Shown here: positions 52,336 to 60,287 of the stretch, piece by piece
How positions within the stretch are numbered: the stretch's first letter is position 1
Layout: every line of letters starts with the position of its first letter
Assembly (NCBI RefSeq): GCF_019443325.1
Contig: NZ_CP080383.1
Coordinates: 3,720,001 to 3,784,000, forward strand
Length of the DNA stretch: 64,000 bases
From: Cryobacterium sp. PAMC25264
GTDB lineage: Bacteria; Actinomycetota; Actinomycetes; Actinomycetales; Microbacteriaceae
Direction: 5' to 3'
The notes under the pieces: generated by a model
What the model was told of the DNA's origin: nothing
The model's database searches: none
Seen by the model: only the letters and a program-made list of their open reading frames with translations
Position numbers and translations under genes: made by a program

Positions 52336-53073
52336 CTAGCGGTACTCCGGATTCGGTTCGAACCCGAAGCGTTCGCCGGCGTCCCACTCCTGGCGCAGAT
52401 TGCCGTAGGCGGGGATGCCCCGGTTGGCCTTGAGGATGGCCGCCAGGTGCATAAGGTTCCAGGTCATGAACGTGGTGTTGCGGTTGGTGAACTCGTTCTC
52501 GGGGCCGCCGGAGCCGGCATCCAGGTAGCTGGGGCCTGGTCCGATCTCGCCGATCCAGCCGCTGTCGGCCGCGGGAGGGATCGTGTAACCGATGTGCTGC
52601 AGGCTGTAGAGGATGTTGGAGGCGCAGTGCTTCACGCCGTCTTCGTTGCCCGTGATGATGGCGCCGCCGACCTTGCCGTAGTAGACGTACTGGCCCTTGC
52701 CGTTGTACTCGCCGGACATCGCGTAGAGCCGTTCGATGATCCGCTTGGTGACCGAGCCGTTGTCGCCGAGCCAGATCGGACCGCCGATCACCAGGATGTC
52801 GGCCGCGGCGACCTTGTCGAACAGCGCCGGCCAGGCATCCGTCGCCCACCCGTGCTCGGTCATGTCGGGGTACACGCCCGTGGCGATGTCGTGGTCGATG
52901 GCGCGAATGACCTCGACGTGCACGCCCTGCTCACGCATCAGGTGTGCGCTGAGCGTGATCACGCCCTGCGTGTTGCTGATCTCCGGGCTGCGCTTGAGGG
53001 TGCAGTTGATGAACAGGGCGCGAAGGCCCTGGTACTCAAACGAAGCCTGGGTGTTGCGTGTGCTGTGCGCCAT
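52336..53073 (-). CDS. Flavodoxin-fold NAD(P)H-dependent FMN reductase-like protein
   Basis: A 245-residue flavodoxin-fold protein: RALFINCTLKRSPEISNTQGVITLSAHLM (phosphate loop), DILVIGGPIWLGDNGSVTKRIIERLYAM, YYGKVGGAIITGNEDGVKHCASNILYSLQHIGY. The pattern matches the NADPH-dependent FMN reductase/WrbA-like group. Start ATG 53073 (MAHSTRN); a longer frame by four codons is possible. The gene follows the esterase by 47 bases. Confidence 0.86.
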   Translation of the reverse strand: MAHSTRNTQASFEYQGLRALFINCTLKRSPEISNTQGVITLSAHLMREQGVHVEVIRAIDHDIATGVYPDMTEHGWATDAWPALFDKVAAADILVIGGPIWLGDNGSVTKRIIERLYAMSGEYNGKGQYVYYGKVGGAIITGNEDGVKHCASNILYSLQHIGYTIPPAADSGWIGEIGPGPSYLDAGSGGPENEFTNRNTTFMTWNLMHLAAILKANRGIPAYGNLRQEWDAGERFGFEPNPEYR

Positions 53074-53128
53074 GCCCGTAGTCAAGCACCCGCGTCAGAG
53101 ATCGGCTAGGCCGGTGCCGGGTAGGCGT

Positions 53129-53656
53129 TCAGGTGGAAGTGGGCCGGCGACCGTTGCGGCGCGCGGTCAAAGCCGCACACAGTGTGGTGGCGATCAGGGC
53201 GATCAGGCCGACGAGGGCTGCGGTGCTGACAAGATAGAGCACCCCAGCCCACGGGGCGTAGGTGGCCCCCGAAATTCCGTAGCCGTCGGCCAATGACAGG
53301 CCAGCGCCAAAGGCTACGGCCCAGTGGGACGGCGCCCCAAGTCCGACCAGCCAGAGAACAGCGGCGAGGATGGCCGTCGGCGGGGTGGCCGGCAGCCGAC
53401 GGGCGAGGGCGAGCACGATCCCCGCGAGCACCACGCCGATGGCCGCCCAGGCGAGAACCACGGGTTGCCCGAGCGACCCACCGGTGCTCCCCAGTCGCCG
53501 ATGGATATCGTCAAGTGACGCGCCGGGCACCGCCGCGAGTGGATTCCACACGAGTATCTGCATGGTGCCGGCCACCGCATACGTGGTAACCGTCACCAGC
53601 CCGATCAGGCCGATGACGGTGCTCTGGCGCGACCTGTGCGCTTCCGGAATCCCCAT
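53129..53656 (-). CDS. Four-pass membrane protein (DUF998-like), unknown function
   Basis: A 175-residue protein with four hydrophobic segments (about 14-40, 62-82, 90-115, 130-160), short loops and a basic C-terminus (RRNGRRPTST). The W-N-P-LAAVPGASL loop after helix 1 is reminiscent of DUF998-type proteins, but I am not certain. No active site is seen. Start ATG 53656. Confidence 0.75.
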   Translation of the reverse strand: MGIPEAHRSRQSTVIGLIGLVTVTTYAVAGTMQILVWNPLAAVPGASLDDIHRRLGSTGGSLGQPVVLAWAAIGVVLAGIVLALARRLPATPPTAILAAVLWLVGLGAPSHWAVAFGAGLSLADGYGISGATYAPWAGVLYLVSTAALVGLIALIATTLCAALTARRNGRRPTST

Positions 53657-53725
53657 GCCGTGAGCTTAGTCAGGCGGCGGAGAGCGTTCATTCCGTTCAC
53701 TTCCGAAGCCACCGACTGAAACGGC

Positions 53726-54892
53726 TCAGACTGTGGGCGTCGACTCTGGAAGGTGCTGCGGGCGCGGTCCGAAGCGGTGGGCGAGGAACAGCACCGGGAT
53801 GAGCAGCGCCATCGGCAGCAGGAAGGCGTGCGCGAGGCCGGTGGAATCGGCGAGCAGACCCACCAAAACGGCGCCGAGCACCGCGCCGGCGTAGTTGAAC
53901 AGGTTGACGCGGGCGATCACTTCGTCGCTGCGGGCCTCGTGCAGCTCGCCGGCCGCGCTGAACGCGAGCGGTACCAGGGCGCCCACCCCGAAGCCGGCCA
54001 GAGCGAAGCCGGCCACGGCGGCCCAGGTGACGGGAACCATGGCCACGAGCAGGCAGCCCAGGATCGCCAGCACCGTGGTGACCACGGCCAGAATCACCCG
54101 GCCGAAGCGGCGCACGAGCACATCCGCTCCGATACGGGTAACCAGGATGGCGGCCTGGTATGCGGCATAGCCGAGTGGGGCGATCGCGGCACCGGTGAGC
54201 AGCACGTCGTGCAGGTAGACGGTGCTCCAGGTACTCACCGCTGAGTCGACCACGAACGCGGCCAGCACCACCGTGCCGAACAGGGCGATGCCGCGGTGGG
54301 GCAGCTTGCCGTGCGGCGCCGCATCCAGCGCCGGGGCCAGCTTGGTCAGCCGAGCGTCGAAGCCTCGCACCCCCACTAAGGCGACAACGAGGGCCACGAC
54401 GGCGCCGGCCACCAGGGCGATGCTCGCGTTGGCCGCGGTGCCCGCCACGGCCGACATCAGCAGGGCGCCAAGGATGGCGGCGCCGGTGTACCAGGCGAAG
54501 AAGCCGGCCATGACCGAGACGCCCACGCGTTGCTGCACGAGCACGCCCTGCATGGCCCCGGATGCGTCGACGATGCCCAGGCCAGCGCCGTAGATCGCGA
54601 ACGCGGCGATGAACGCCGGCAGCCCGATCGGGGAGGCGATCAGCGGAAGCGCAACAGCCTCGAGCAGGAGCCCCACCACGAGGGCGACGCGGCTACCCCA
54701 GCGCAGGGCGAGCCGGTCGGCCGCAAGCGACCCGACGGCCGCCGCGAGGCAGACCAGCAGCACGATCAGCGACACGACCGTGTCGTCGATGCCGTACCGG
54801 GTCTTCAGGTTGGGCAGCGAGGTGACCACGACCGCGTAGCCGAAGCCCTGGGCGGCATAACTGGCGCTGACCGCCACCCGGGAGCGCCGCAC
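53726..54892 (-). CDS. MFS transporter, unknown substrate
   Basis: A 388-residue MFS protein with about 11-12 helices: SASYAAQGFGYAVVVTSLPNLKTRYGIDDTVVSLIVLLVCLAAAVGSLAADRLALRWGSR (motif A region) onward. It matches the actinobacterial MFS group related to FucP/YcxA-type carriers. Gene starts at GTG 54892; the preceding aminotransferase remnant ends 31 bases upstream, and no better start exists. It may once have been the exporter or importer for a product of that enzyme. Confidence 0.82.
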   Translation of the reverse strand: MRRSRVAVSASYAAQGFGYAVVVTSLPNLKTRYGIDDTVVSLIVLLVCLAAAVGSLAADRLALRWGSRVALVVGLLLEAVALPLIASPIGLPAFIAAFAIYGAGLGIVDASGAMQGVLVQQRVGVSVMAGFFAWYTGAAILGALLMSAVAGTAANASIALVAGAVVALVVALVGVRGFDARLTKLAPALDAAPHGKLPHRGIALFGTVVLAAFVVDSAVSTWSTVYLHDVLLTGAAIAPLGYAAYQAAILVTRIGADVLVRRFGRVILAVVTTVLAILGCLLVAMVPVTWAAVAGFALAGFGVGALVPLAFSAAGELHEARSDEVIARVNLFNYAGAVLGAVLVGLLADSTGLAHAFLLPMALLIPVLFLAHRFGPRPQHLPESTPTV

Positions 54893-54923
54893 GCTGACCG
54901 GGGGTGGATCATCGTGGGTGCGC

Positions 54924-55380
54924 TCATGCGGTCGGCTCCAATTCGGGGTGGTGGGCCCGCACGACGCCGAAGGCTTCGTGCGCGATCTCGAGAGTGCGGG
55001 TCATGTCGGCGGAGGTGAGAGCCGCGTTGAGGAAGTGGTTGTGGTGCGAGGTGAGGAACACCCCGCGCCGCACACATTCGGCCACCCACTCCTGGTGCAG
55101 CATGAGCGAGTCGTCGTCCGCGATGCGGAGGTAGAAGAGAGCAGGTGCCCCGGAGGCTATCAGGGTGAAGCCCTTCTCCGCCGTTCCCGTGGTCAATCCG
55201 GTGGTGAGCTCGGTGCCGAGCCGGGCGAACTGGGCCGGCGCATCCAGCTGCTTGAGCTTGGTGAGGGTGGTGCTCGTAGATGCCCGACGGGATGAGTTGC
55301 AGTTTGCGTTCGAACGCGGCGCGGCTTTTCTCGAGGGTGTACGGGACGGTGGGCGCGGGGCGCGCGGGAACGAGGCTCAT
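54924..55380 (-). pseudogene. Class-III aminotransferase (glutamate-1-semialdehyde-aminomutase-like), internal deletion
   Basis: The N-terminus (ATG 55380: TVPYTLEKSRAAFERKLQLIPSGIY) matches the beginning of this family. The 3' part reads TTLTKLKQLDAPAQFARLGTEL then GFTLIASGAPALFYLRIADD and GVFLTSHHNHFLNAALTSADM, the C-terminal domain, in a different frame. Between them the middle of about 270 residues is missing, including the DE(V)-type cofactor block and the PLP lysine. The enzyme cannot be active. The breakpoint lies near 55265-55285. The preserved ends suggest a fairly recent deletion. Confidence 0.78.
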
Positions 55381-55441
55381 TCTCGCCGACGATCGGGCTG
55401 CACCCTGCCGGAGAAGCCCCCACTTGAGGTTGACTAGGGGA

Positions 55442-56827
55442 ATGACTCCCGCGCAGCGACGCATCCTGATCGTCGCCATCCTGTCGTCCTTCGTGGCGTT
55501 CCTGGACGGCTCGATCATCAATGTGGCGTTACCGGCGATTTCCCGGGAGCTCGGCGGTGGGCTGCCGCTGCAACAGTGGGTGGTCGACGGCTACCTGCTC
55601 AGTCTGGGCGCGCTGATTCTGGTGGCCGGGTCTCTCTCCGACACCTTCGGACGGGTGCGGGTGCTGCGCGCCGGGCTGATCTGGTTCGGCATCACCTCGC
55701 TCGCCTGCGGTCTGGCTCCCACCGGTCTCTTCCTGGTCATCGCCCGCGTGCTACAGGGTGTCGCCGCCGCGTTGCTGGTGCCCAGCTCGCTCGCCCTGAT
55801 CACCTCCAGGTTCAGCGGGATCGCGCAGGGCAAGGCCATCGGCGCCTGGACCGGCTGGACCGGCGTGGCCGGCATCGCCGGGCCGCTGCTGGGCGGGCTT
55901 CTGGTGGATGCGGCGACCTGGCGGTTGGTGTTCTTCATCAACGTGATCCCGATCGCTCTCACCTTGGTCCTGCTGCGCCGGGTGGAGGAACCCCTGCGGC
56001 CCACCGCCGGCGCCCGCGTGGATGTGCTCGGCGCCGGCCTGGCCGTGGTGGGGTTGGGCGGCCCGGTCTTCGCGCTCATCGAGCAGGGCCGGTTCGGCTG
56101 GACGAGCCCGGTGGCCTACCTGCCCCTGCTGGTGGGCCTGGCCTCGTTCGGCGCGTTCCTGTGGTGGGAGGCGCGGGCCCCGCATCCGATGATGCCCCTC
56201 GGCCTGTTCCGGGTGCGTAATTTCGCCGTGGGCAACATCGCCACGGTCGGCATCTACGCGGCACTCAATCTCGGATTCTTCCTCTTCGCGCTCTACCTGC
56301 AGGAGGTCGGCGGGTTCTCGGCCACGCTGGCCGGGTTGGCCGGCATTCCAGCCACCGTGATGATGCTGATTTTCGCCACACTCTTCGGCACTTTGGCGGG
56401 AAAATACGGTCCGCGACTGTTCATGACCTTCGGGCCGATCGTGGCCGGCAGCGGGTTCCTGTTGGTGACCACGGCGGTGCCGCCGATCAACTTCGCCCTG
56501 CACGTGCTGCCGGGAATCGTGCTGGTGGGCCTGGGCCTGTCCATCACGGTCGCGCCGCTCACAGCGGCCGTCCTCGGCTCCATTCACCCCGGTCAGGCCG
56601 GTATCGGGTCGGCGATCAACAACGCGGTCGCCCGGGTGGCCGGCTTGATCGCGATCGCCATGACCGGCACCATCGTCGGCTCCACCCTCGATGTGGCCGG
56701 TTTCCAGCGGGCGATGGTGGTTGTGGCGGCGCTGATGTTCCTGGGCGGAATCGTGTCTTGGTTGGGCATCCGCCGGGTCGCGCCGGTGGCGGATGCGCCG
56801 CCCTCGGCCATCGGAGAGCCGGCCTAG
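55442..56827 (+). CDS. MFS drug-resistance transporter, EmrB/QacA (DHA2) type
   Basis: A 461-residue, 14-helix-type MFS exporter: SSFVAFLDGSIINVALPAISRELGG (motif D1 with DGSIINVALP), LSDTFGRVRVL (motif A), RVLQGVAAALLVPSSLALI, and ATWRLVFFINVIPIAL. It is divergent from the aminotransferase remnant. Start ATG 55442. Expected to pump hydrophobic drugs using proton force. Substrate not known. Confidence 0.9.
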   Translation: MTPAQRRILIVAILSSFVAFLDGSIINVALPAISRELGGGLPLQQWVVDGYLLSLGALILVAGSLSDTFGRVRVLRAGLIWFGITSLACGLAPTGLFLVIARVLQGVAAALLVPSSLALITSRFSGIAQGKAIGAWTGWTGVAGIAGPLLGGLLVDAATWRLVFFINVIPIALTLVLLRRVEEPLRPTAGARVDVLGAGLAVVGLGGPVFALIEQGRFGWTSPVAYLPLLVGLASFGAFLWWEARAPHPMMPLGLFRVRNFAVGNIATVGIYAALNLGFFLFALYLQEVGGFSATLAGLAGIPATVMMLIFATLFGTLAGKYGPRLFMTFGPIVAGSGFLLVTTAVPPINFALHVLPGIVLVGLGLSITVAPLTAAVLGSIHPGQAGIGSAINNAVARVAGLIAIAMTGTIVGSTLDVAGFQRAMVVVAALMFLGGIVSWLGIRRVAPVADAPPSAIGEPA

Positions 56828-56911
56828 TGGCCGCACGCGCACATGGGTGCCGCAAATAACTGTTATAGTTTCTAAGTTGTCTTCGAGCGTTTCGCTGCAG
56901 AAGTCACCACT

Positions 56912-56984
56912 GCGCCCGTAGCTCAACGGATAGAGCATCTGACTACGGATCAGAAGGTTGGGGGTTCGAATCCCTTCGGGCGCA
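56912..56984 (+). tRNA. tRNA-Arg (ACG anticodon)
   Basis: GCGCCCG / CGGGCGC acceptor, D-loop GCTCAACGGATAGAGC, anticodon loop CTACGGA (ACG, read as ICG after TadA editing), T-loop GGTTCGAATCC. 73 bases. No encoded CCA. The editing enzyme gene tadA lies 5.2 kb downstream. Confidence 0.96.
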
Positions 56985-57064
56985 CAGATGGAAAGCGGTT
57001 CACTCAGGTGGGCCGCTTTCGTCGTTTCTGGTGTCTGCTGAGACGACCGTGTCAGGATGGAGCG

Positions 57065-58003
57065 ATGCGCCGCGCTTCCGATCCCCGCACCTACGACCTC
57101 GATGCCCTCCGCGACCGGCTGCTCCCCGAGGACGGGGGCACGGTGAATGACAGCATCCCGCAGCTCGCCGACGCGGATCCCGGGCTCTGCGGAATCGCGC
57201 TCGTCCTCCCTGACGGCAGCATCCGGACCAGCGCCCAGGCCGACCTGCCCTTCAGCGTGCAGTCGGCGGTGAAACCGTTCCTCTTTGCACTCGCCCTGCA
57301 GGACACCGACGGAGCCGCGCTCGACCGCATCGGCATCGAACCGACCGGGGAGGCCTTCGACGCCATCAAGCTCGAAAGCGGCACCGGCCGGCCGCCGAAC
57401 CCCATGGTCAACGCCGGGGCTCTGCTCACGGCCGCCCTGGTCGACGGGGACGACGTCGAGGCCCGCACTGACCGCATCCTGCGCGGGCTGTCGGCCTTCG
57501 CGGCCCGGCCGCTTGAGGTGGACGAGGAGATCGCCCGCGACGAGCACCTGATGGGCGACCGCAACCACGCCCTGGCGCACCTGATGCGCTCGGAGGGCAC
57601 CCTCGGTGTCAGCGCCGACGACGCCGTGGCCGTGTATGCCCGGGCGTGCGCGGTCCTTGTGGACGCCACGGCGCTGGCCGTCATGGGCGCCACCCTCGCC
57701 TGCGACGGGGTGAACCCCGTGACGGGCGAGCGTGTGATCGCCTCGGCGGTGGCCCGTGACGTCATGTCGGTCATGGCCACCTGCGGGGTCTACGACGGGT
57801 CCGGCCGGTGGATGCGAACGGTCGGCGTCCCTGCCAAATCGAGCGTCTCCGGGGCCATCGTGCTCGCCGCACCGGGCCGTCTGGGTGCGGCCATCGTGAG
57901 TCCGCCCCTCGACGCACAGGGCACCAGCGTGCGCGGGCGCATCGCGAGCGAGCGGCTCAGCGCCGACCTTAGCCTGCACGCCTTCGGGCCGCACGCGGGC
58001 TGA
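57065..58003 (+). CDS. glsA: Glutaminase
   Basis: A 312-residue serine-dependent glutaminase that hydrolyses glutamine to glutamate and ammonia. Seen: FSVQSAVKPFLFALALQ (S-x2-K, Ser67/Lys70), GRPPNPMVNAGAL, YARACAVLVDATALAVMGATLACDGVNPVTGERV, TCGVYDGSGRWMRTVGVPAKSSVSGAIV (the second SxxG region). Full length. Start ATG 57065. No partner genes nearby. Confidence 0.93.
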   Translation: MRRASDPRTYDLDALRDRLLPEDGGTVNDSIPQLADADPGLCGIALVLPDGSIRTSAQADLPFSVQSAVKPFLFALALQDTDGAALDRIGIEPTGEAFDAIKLESGTGRPPNPMVNAGALLTAALVDGDDVEARTDRILRGLSAFAARPLEVDEEIARDEHLMGDRNHALAHLMRSEGTLGVSADDAVAVYARACAVLVDATALAVMGATLACDGVNPVTGERVIASAVARDVMSVMATCGVYDGSGRWMRTVGVPAKSSVSGAIVLAAPGRLGAAIVSPPLDAQGTSVRGRIASERLSADLSLHAFGPHAG

Positions 58004-58016
58004 GGGCGCCCGGTCG

Positions 58017-58592
58017 TCAGTCGAGGCGGTGGGCCAGCTCCGCGAGAACGCCGGCCAGCCGGCGGTCGAAGTGCGGGGGAACGTTCTCTGGCAGCGCATC
58101 CACCGGCCACCAGGCCACGTCGTCGCTCTCGTCGCTGGCCACAGGGGCCGCCTCCGGGCGGGCCACGGCCGCGAAGCCCACGTCCCAGTGCGCGCTGCAA
58201 CTGAAGCCGCCGCCCAGGCTGTGCCGATCGACGTCGAGGATGCCGGGTTCGAGCGGCACGAGGTCGGCGATGCCGCACTCTTCGCGCGCCTCCCGGTAGG
58301 CGGCGTCGGCCACTGACACATCCGCGGACTCGACGTGGCCGCCGAGCTGCACCCAGAACTGGCCCTTGCGGTGGAAACACAGCAGCACCTGGGCGAGGTC
58401 GGGGGTGAAGACGAAGCAGCTGCCCGTGACGTGCTCCGGACCGCCGTCGCGGTGCAGCGCCGCACCGGGCGAGTCGGCGAGGAAGTCGAGGTACTCGTCC
58501 CGCAGCATCGCCTGACCGGGTGCGAGCGGTACCCAGGCCCGGAGCCGGTCGATCAGGTCATCGGTGGGAGAGCGTAGAGCGGAATCGGGCAC
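58017..58592 (-). CDS. NUDIX hydrolase
   Basis: A 191-residue NUDIX protein. The box is GGHVESADVSVADAAYREAREECGI, where the essential REAREE is intact and the spacing from the GG is that of the GGHIEAGD-type subgroup. The N-terminal 50 residues are helical (LIDRLRAWVPLAPGQAML). Probably acts on a nucleoside diphosphate derivative. Its end and glsA converge with 13 bases between. Confidence 0.87.
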   Translation of the reverse strand: MPDSALRSPTDDLIDRLRAWVPLAPGQAMLRDEYLDFLADSPGAALHRDGGPEHVTGSCFVFTPDLAQVLLCFHRKGQFWVQLGGHVESADVSVADAAYREAREECGIADLVPLEPGILDVDRHSLGGGFSCSAHWDVGFAAVARPEAAPVASDESDDVAWWPVDALPENVPPHFDRRLAGVLAELAHRLD

Positions 58593-58612
58593 ATCCGAGG
58601 TTAGCCGCCCGC

Positions 58613-58676
58613 AGTTGTTACCCGATCGGACGATTGGTCCCGGTATGCCGGGTGCATTTGTCCGCTGTGGGACGAC
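58613..58676. repeat. Dispersed palindromic element, copy D (diverged)
   Basis: AGTTGTTACCCGAT-CGGAC.. then TCCCGGTATGCCGGG and TTTGTCCGCTGTGGGACGACTC. It retains CCCGG-n-CCGGG and TTGTCCG of the family but has mismatches in both arms. It lies between the NUDIX and DUF1918 genes. Confidence 0.65.
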
Positions 58677-58682
58677 TCGGGG

Positions 58683-58868
58683 TCAGCGGGTGTGCTCGAC
58701 TACAAAATCGGTGCCGGGGAACACCAGCGTCTCGTGGCCGTCGTCGAACGACACCAGGTAGGGCGGCTCCCCTTCGGGGCCGCGCACCTCACGGATGGTC
58801 CCGTGTCGGTCGGGCGTCGAATCGGTCTTTCCTCGAATGATGATCCGGTCGTTCTCAGTTGCGCGCAT
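58683..58868 (-). CDS. DUF1918 protein
   Basis: A 61-residue protein: MRATENDRIIIRGKTDSTPDRHGTIREVRGPEGEPPYLVSFDDGHETLVFPGTDFVV. The small beta-barrel with R-x-G-x-I-x2-V and Y-x-V-x-F/W-x-DGH is the DUF1918 signature of actinobacteria, function unknown. The ATG 58868 has AGGAGG 8 bases upstream; the GTG 9 bases earlier overlaps the ribosome site. Confidence 0.9.
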   Translation of the reverse strand: MRATENDRIIIRGKTDSTPDRHGTIREVRGPEGEPPYLVSFDDGHETLVFPGTDFVVEHTR

Positions 58869-58952
58869 AACGCTCACCTCCTGCCGGGCAGGTTACGCTC
58901 GCGCCCGGCGCCTGCACAGGGGCGCGACCAGTGTGCGCATCCGCGGGGCGGG

Positions 58953-59399
58953 TCAGGCGGGCTGGTCCGGTCCCAGCCGCAGCCGGTCGCAGAGGGCCGT
59001 GAGCTGCGCGAGTTCGTCGTCGCTCAGGCTGTCGCCCACACGGGTGGTGATCGAGCCCATATGATCGAGCGCCACCCGGCGGAACAGCGCGTAGCCGGCC
59101 TCGGTGAGCTCGACGATGGCGCCGCGGCCGTCATCCGGGTCCGGATGCTTGGCCACGTACCCGCGGGACGCCAGGCGGTCCACGAGCCGGCTCACGCTCG
59201 GCTGGGTGAGCAGCACATGCTTGTTCAGGTCGCGCAGACGGATGCTGCGGTCCTCCTGCCGGGACAGGTTGAACATCACGTCGTACTCGTTGAAGGAGAT
59301 TTCCCGTGACGGGAACTCCTCGGCCAGGCTGCGCATAATGGCGACCTGGGCGCGGAACAACGACTCCCAGGCGGCAACTGCCACCGCTCGATCGACCAT
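58953..59399 (-). CDS. MarR-family transcriptional regulator
   Basis: A 148-residue MarR protein: FNEYDVMFNLSRQEDRSIRLRDLNKHVLLTQPSVSRLVDRLASRGYVAKHPDPDDGRGAIVELTEAGYALF. The recognition helix and the D-x-R wing (PDDGRGA) are intact. It has no adjacent obvious target, although a permease-like fragment and a large dyad (59955-59995) lie upstream. Start ATG 59399. Confidence 0.9.
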   Translation of the reverse strand: MVDRAVAVAAWESLFRAQVAIMRSLAEEFPSREISFNEYDVMFNLSRQEDRSIRLRDLNKHVLLTQPSVSRLVDRLASRGYVAKHPDPDDGRGAIVELTEAGYALFRRVALDHMGSITTRVGDSLSDDELAQLTALCDRLRLGPDQPA

Positions 59400-59484
59400 G
59401 CTGCTTCCTCACCGGCCCCCAGGGCATCTTTTGTTCAACACTATGGGACTGGTGCGGTGCCCCGCGGCAGCCTAGCGCATCCAT

Positions 59485-59805
59485 TCAGAGGTCCCGATGG
59501 TTGAAAACGGTCAGGGCCGCGCCGAGCAATACCGTGGCCCACGCCGCCGTGACCAGCGCTCCGGCAACCGGGTCCAGCAGGCCCAGTCCAGGGACCGGCG
59601 AAATGAGCTGCAGCCCGGCGACGGGCACCAGAACGGATCTGGCCAGCACGGTCGACGCGGTCGAGATCAGGCCCATGAGCGTCCAGTTGAGAGCGACGGC
59701 AAGCTGGTTGCCCGCCAGGGTGAGCACCCCGTGGCGCAGGATAACGGCTGTGCCGATGGAGACGACGGCCAGAGCCCCACGGTTCTCGCGCGCTTGGTCG
59801 CTCAC
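59485..59805 (-). CDS. Small hydrophobic protein, resembling the C-terminus of an ABC-2 permease
   Basis: A 106-residue protein with three hydrophobic segments (about 12-28, 34-58, 82-100), ending in AWATVLLGAALTVFNHRDL. That ending (long helix plus R/H-R-D) is typical of ABC-2 type permease C-termini. The first helices and the partner ATPase are missing. It may be a remnant of a longer gene or a small membrane protein. The upstream 480 bases hold no clear coding sequence. Confidence 0.5.
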   Translation of the reverse strand: MSDQARENRGALAVVSIGTAVILRHGVLTLAGNQLAVALNWTLMGLISTASTVLARSVLVPVAGLQLISPVPGLGLLDPVAGALVTAAWATVLLGAALTVFNHRDL

Positions 59806-59954
59806 TGTGTCAGCGGTGCTCCCCGGGAACTCCGTCGCTCGCCCGCTTCGGGGCTGGCGGCCCGCCTGACCGGCCGTGAAGTCGAGGTGCCTGGTGAGCC
59901 CAAGGGTGCGGCCATAGCGTCGTCCAAGGGAACACTGGGTGAACTCGCAGGAAA

Positions 59955-59995
59955 ATAACGATCCGATAACTGGCGCTCCGTTATCCGTTCGTTAT
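59955..59995. promoter_or_regulatory. Large inverted repeat in an A/T-rich gap, orphan operator candidate
   Basis: ATAACGATCCGATAAC (59955-59970) and GTTATCCGTTCGTTAT (59980-59995) pair at 14 of 16 positions around a 9-base spacer. Each arm itself contains two ATAAC steps. It is followed by TATATT on the plus strand. Found in a gene-poor gap (59806-60287) that is otherwise only degraded sequence plus the REP-like repeat at 60159. A regulator's operator whose target was lost is one explanation. Confidence 0.55.
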
Positions 59996-60158
59996 ATATT
60001 CGTAGTGCATCAACCGTTTGCTGTGGCGGAAGATGCGAATGTGATTGCAGGACACTCTTGGTGCAAGGGAAGAGGGTCGGTCGTTTGCCTCTACGACCGG
60101 CCCTCAATCACGTTAACGGGCGGTAGCCGCCGCGCCGCTTTGCGCACACCCATTCGTC

Positions 60159-60241
60159 GGTCGAGCTTGTCGAGACCTGGTGACGTGCGCTGGGTCGTGG
60201 GGTTGTCGAGGTCGTCTTGCGGGGTCTCGACAGGCTCGACC
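60159..60241. repeat. REP-like inverted repeat (GTCGAG type)
   Basis: GGTCGAGCTTGTCGAGACC (60159-60177) and GGTCTCGACAGGCTCGACC (60223-60241) pair with one mismatch around 45 bases. This tract is a dispersed repeat often seen in Microbacteriaceae intergenic DNA (from memory; not searched here). It lies 46 bases past the winged-helix gene's stop, so it may act as a terminator. Confidence 0.75.
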
Positions 60242-60287
60242 AGCGCATGCGCGCGTGGTCGAGGTCGCCCAGCTGGGCGGGCGCTAC

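Noticed and set aside
55751..58465. 900-codon minus-strand frame across the DHA2 transporter, tRNA-Arg and glutaminase
   Set aside because: It passes through a tRNA gene and two genes with intact motifs on the other strand.
59802..60107. Minus-strand frame of 101 codons upstream of the permease-like fragment
   Set aside because: No ribosome site, no hydrophobic or domain pattern, and it passes through the inverted repeat at 59955; treated as degraded intergenic sequence.
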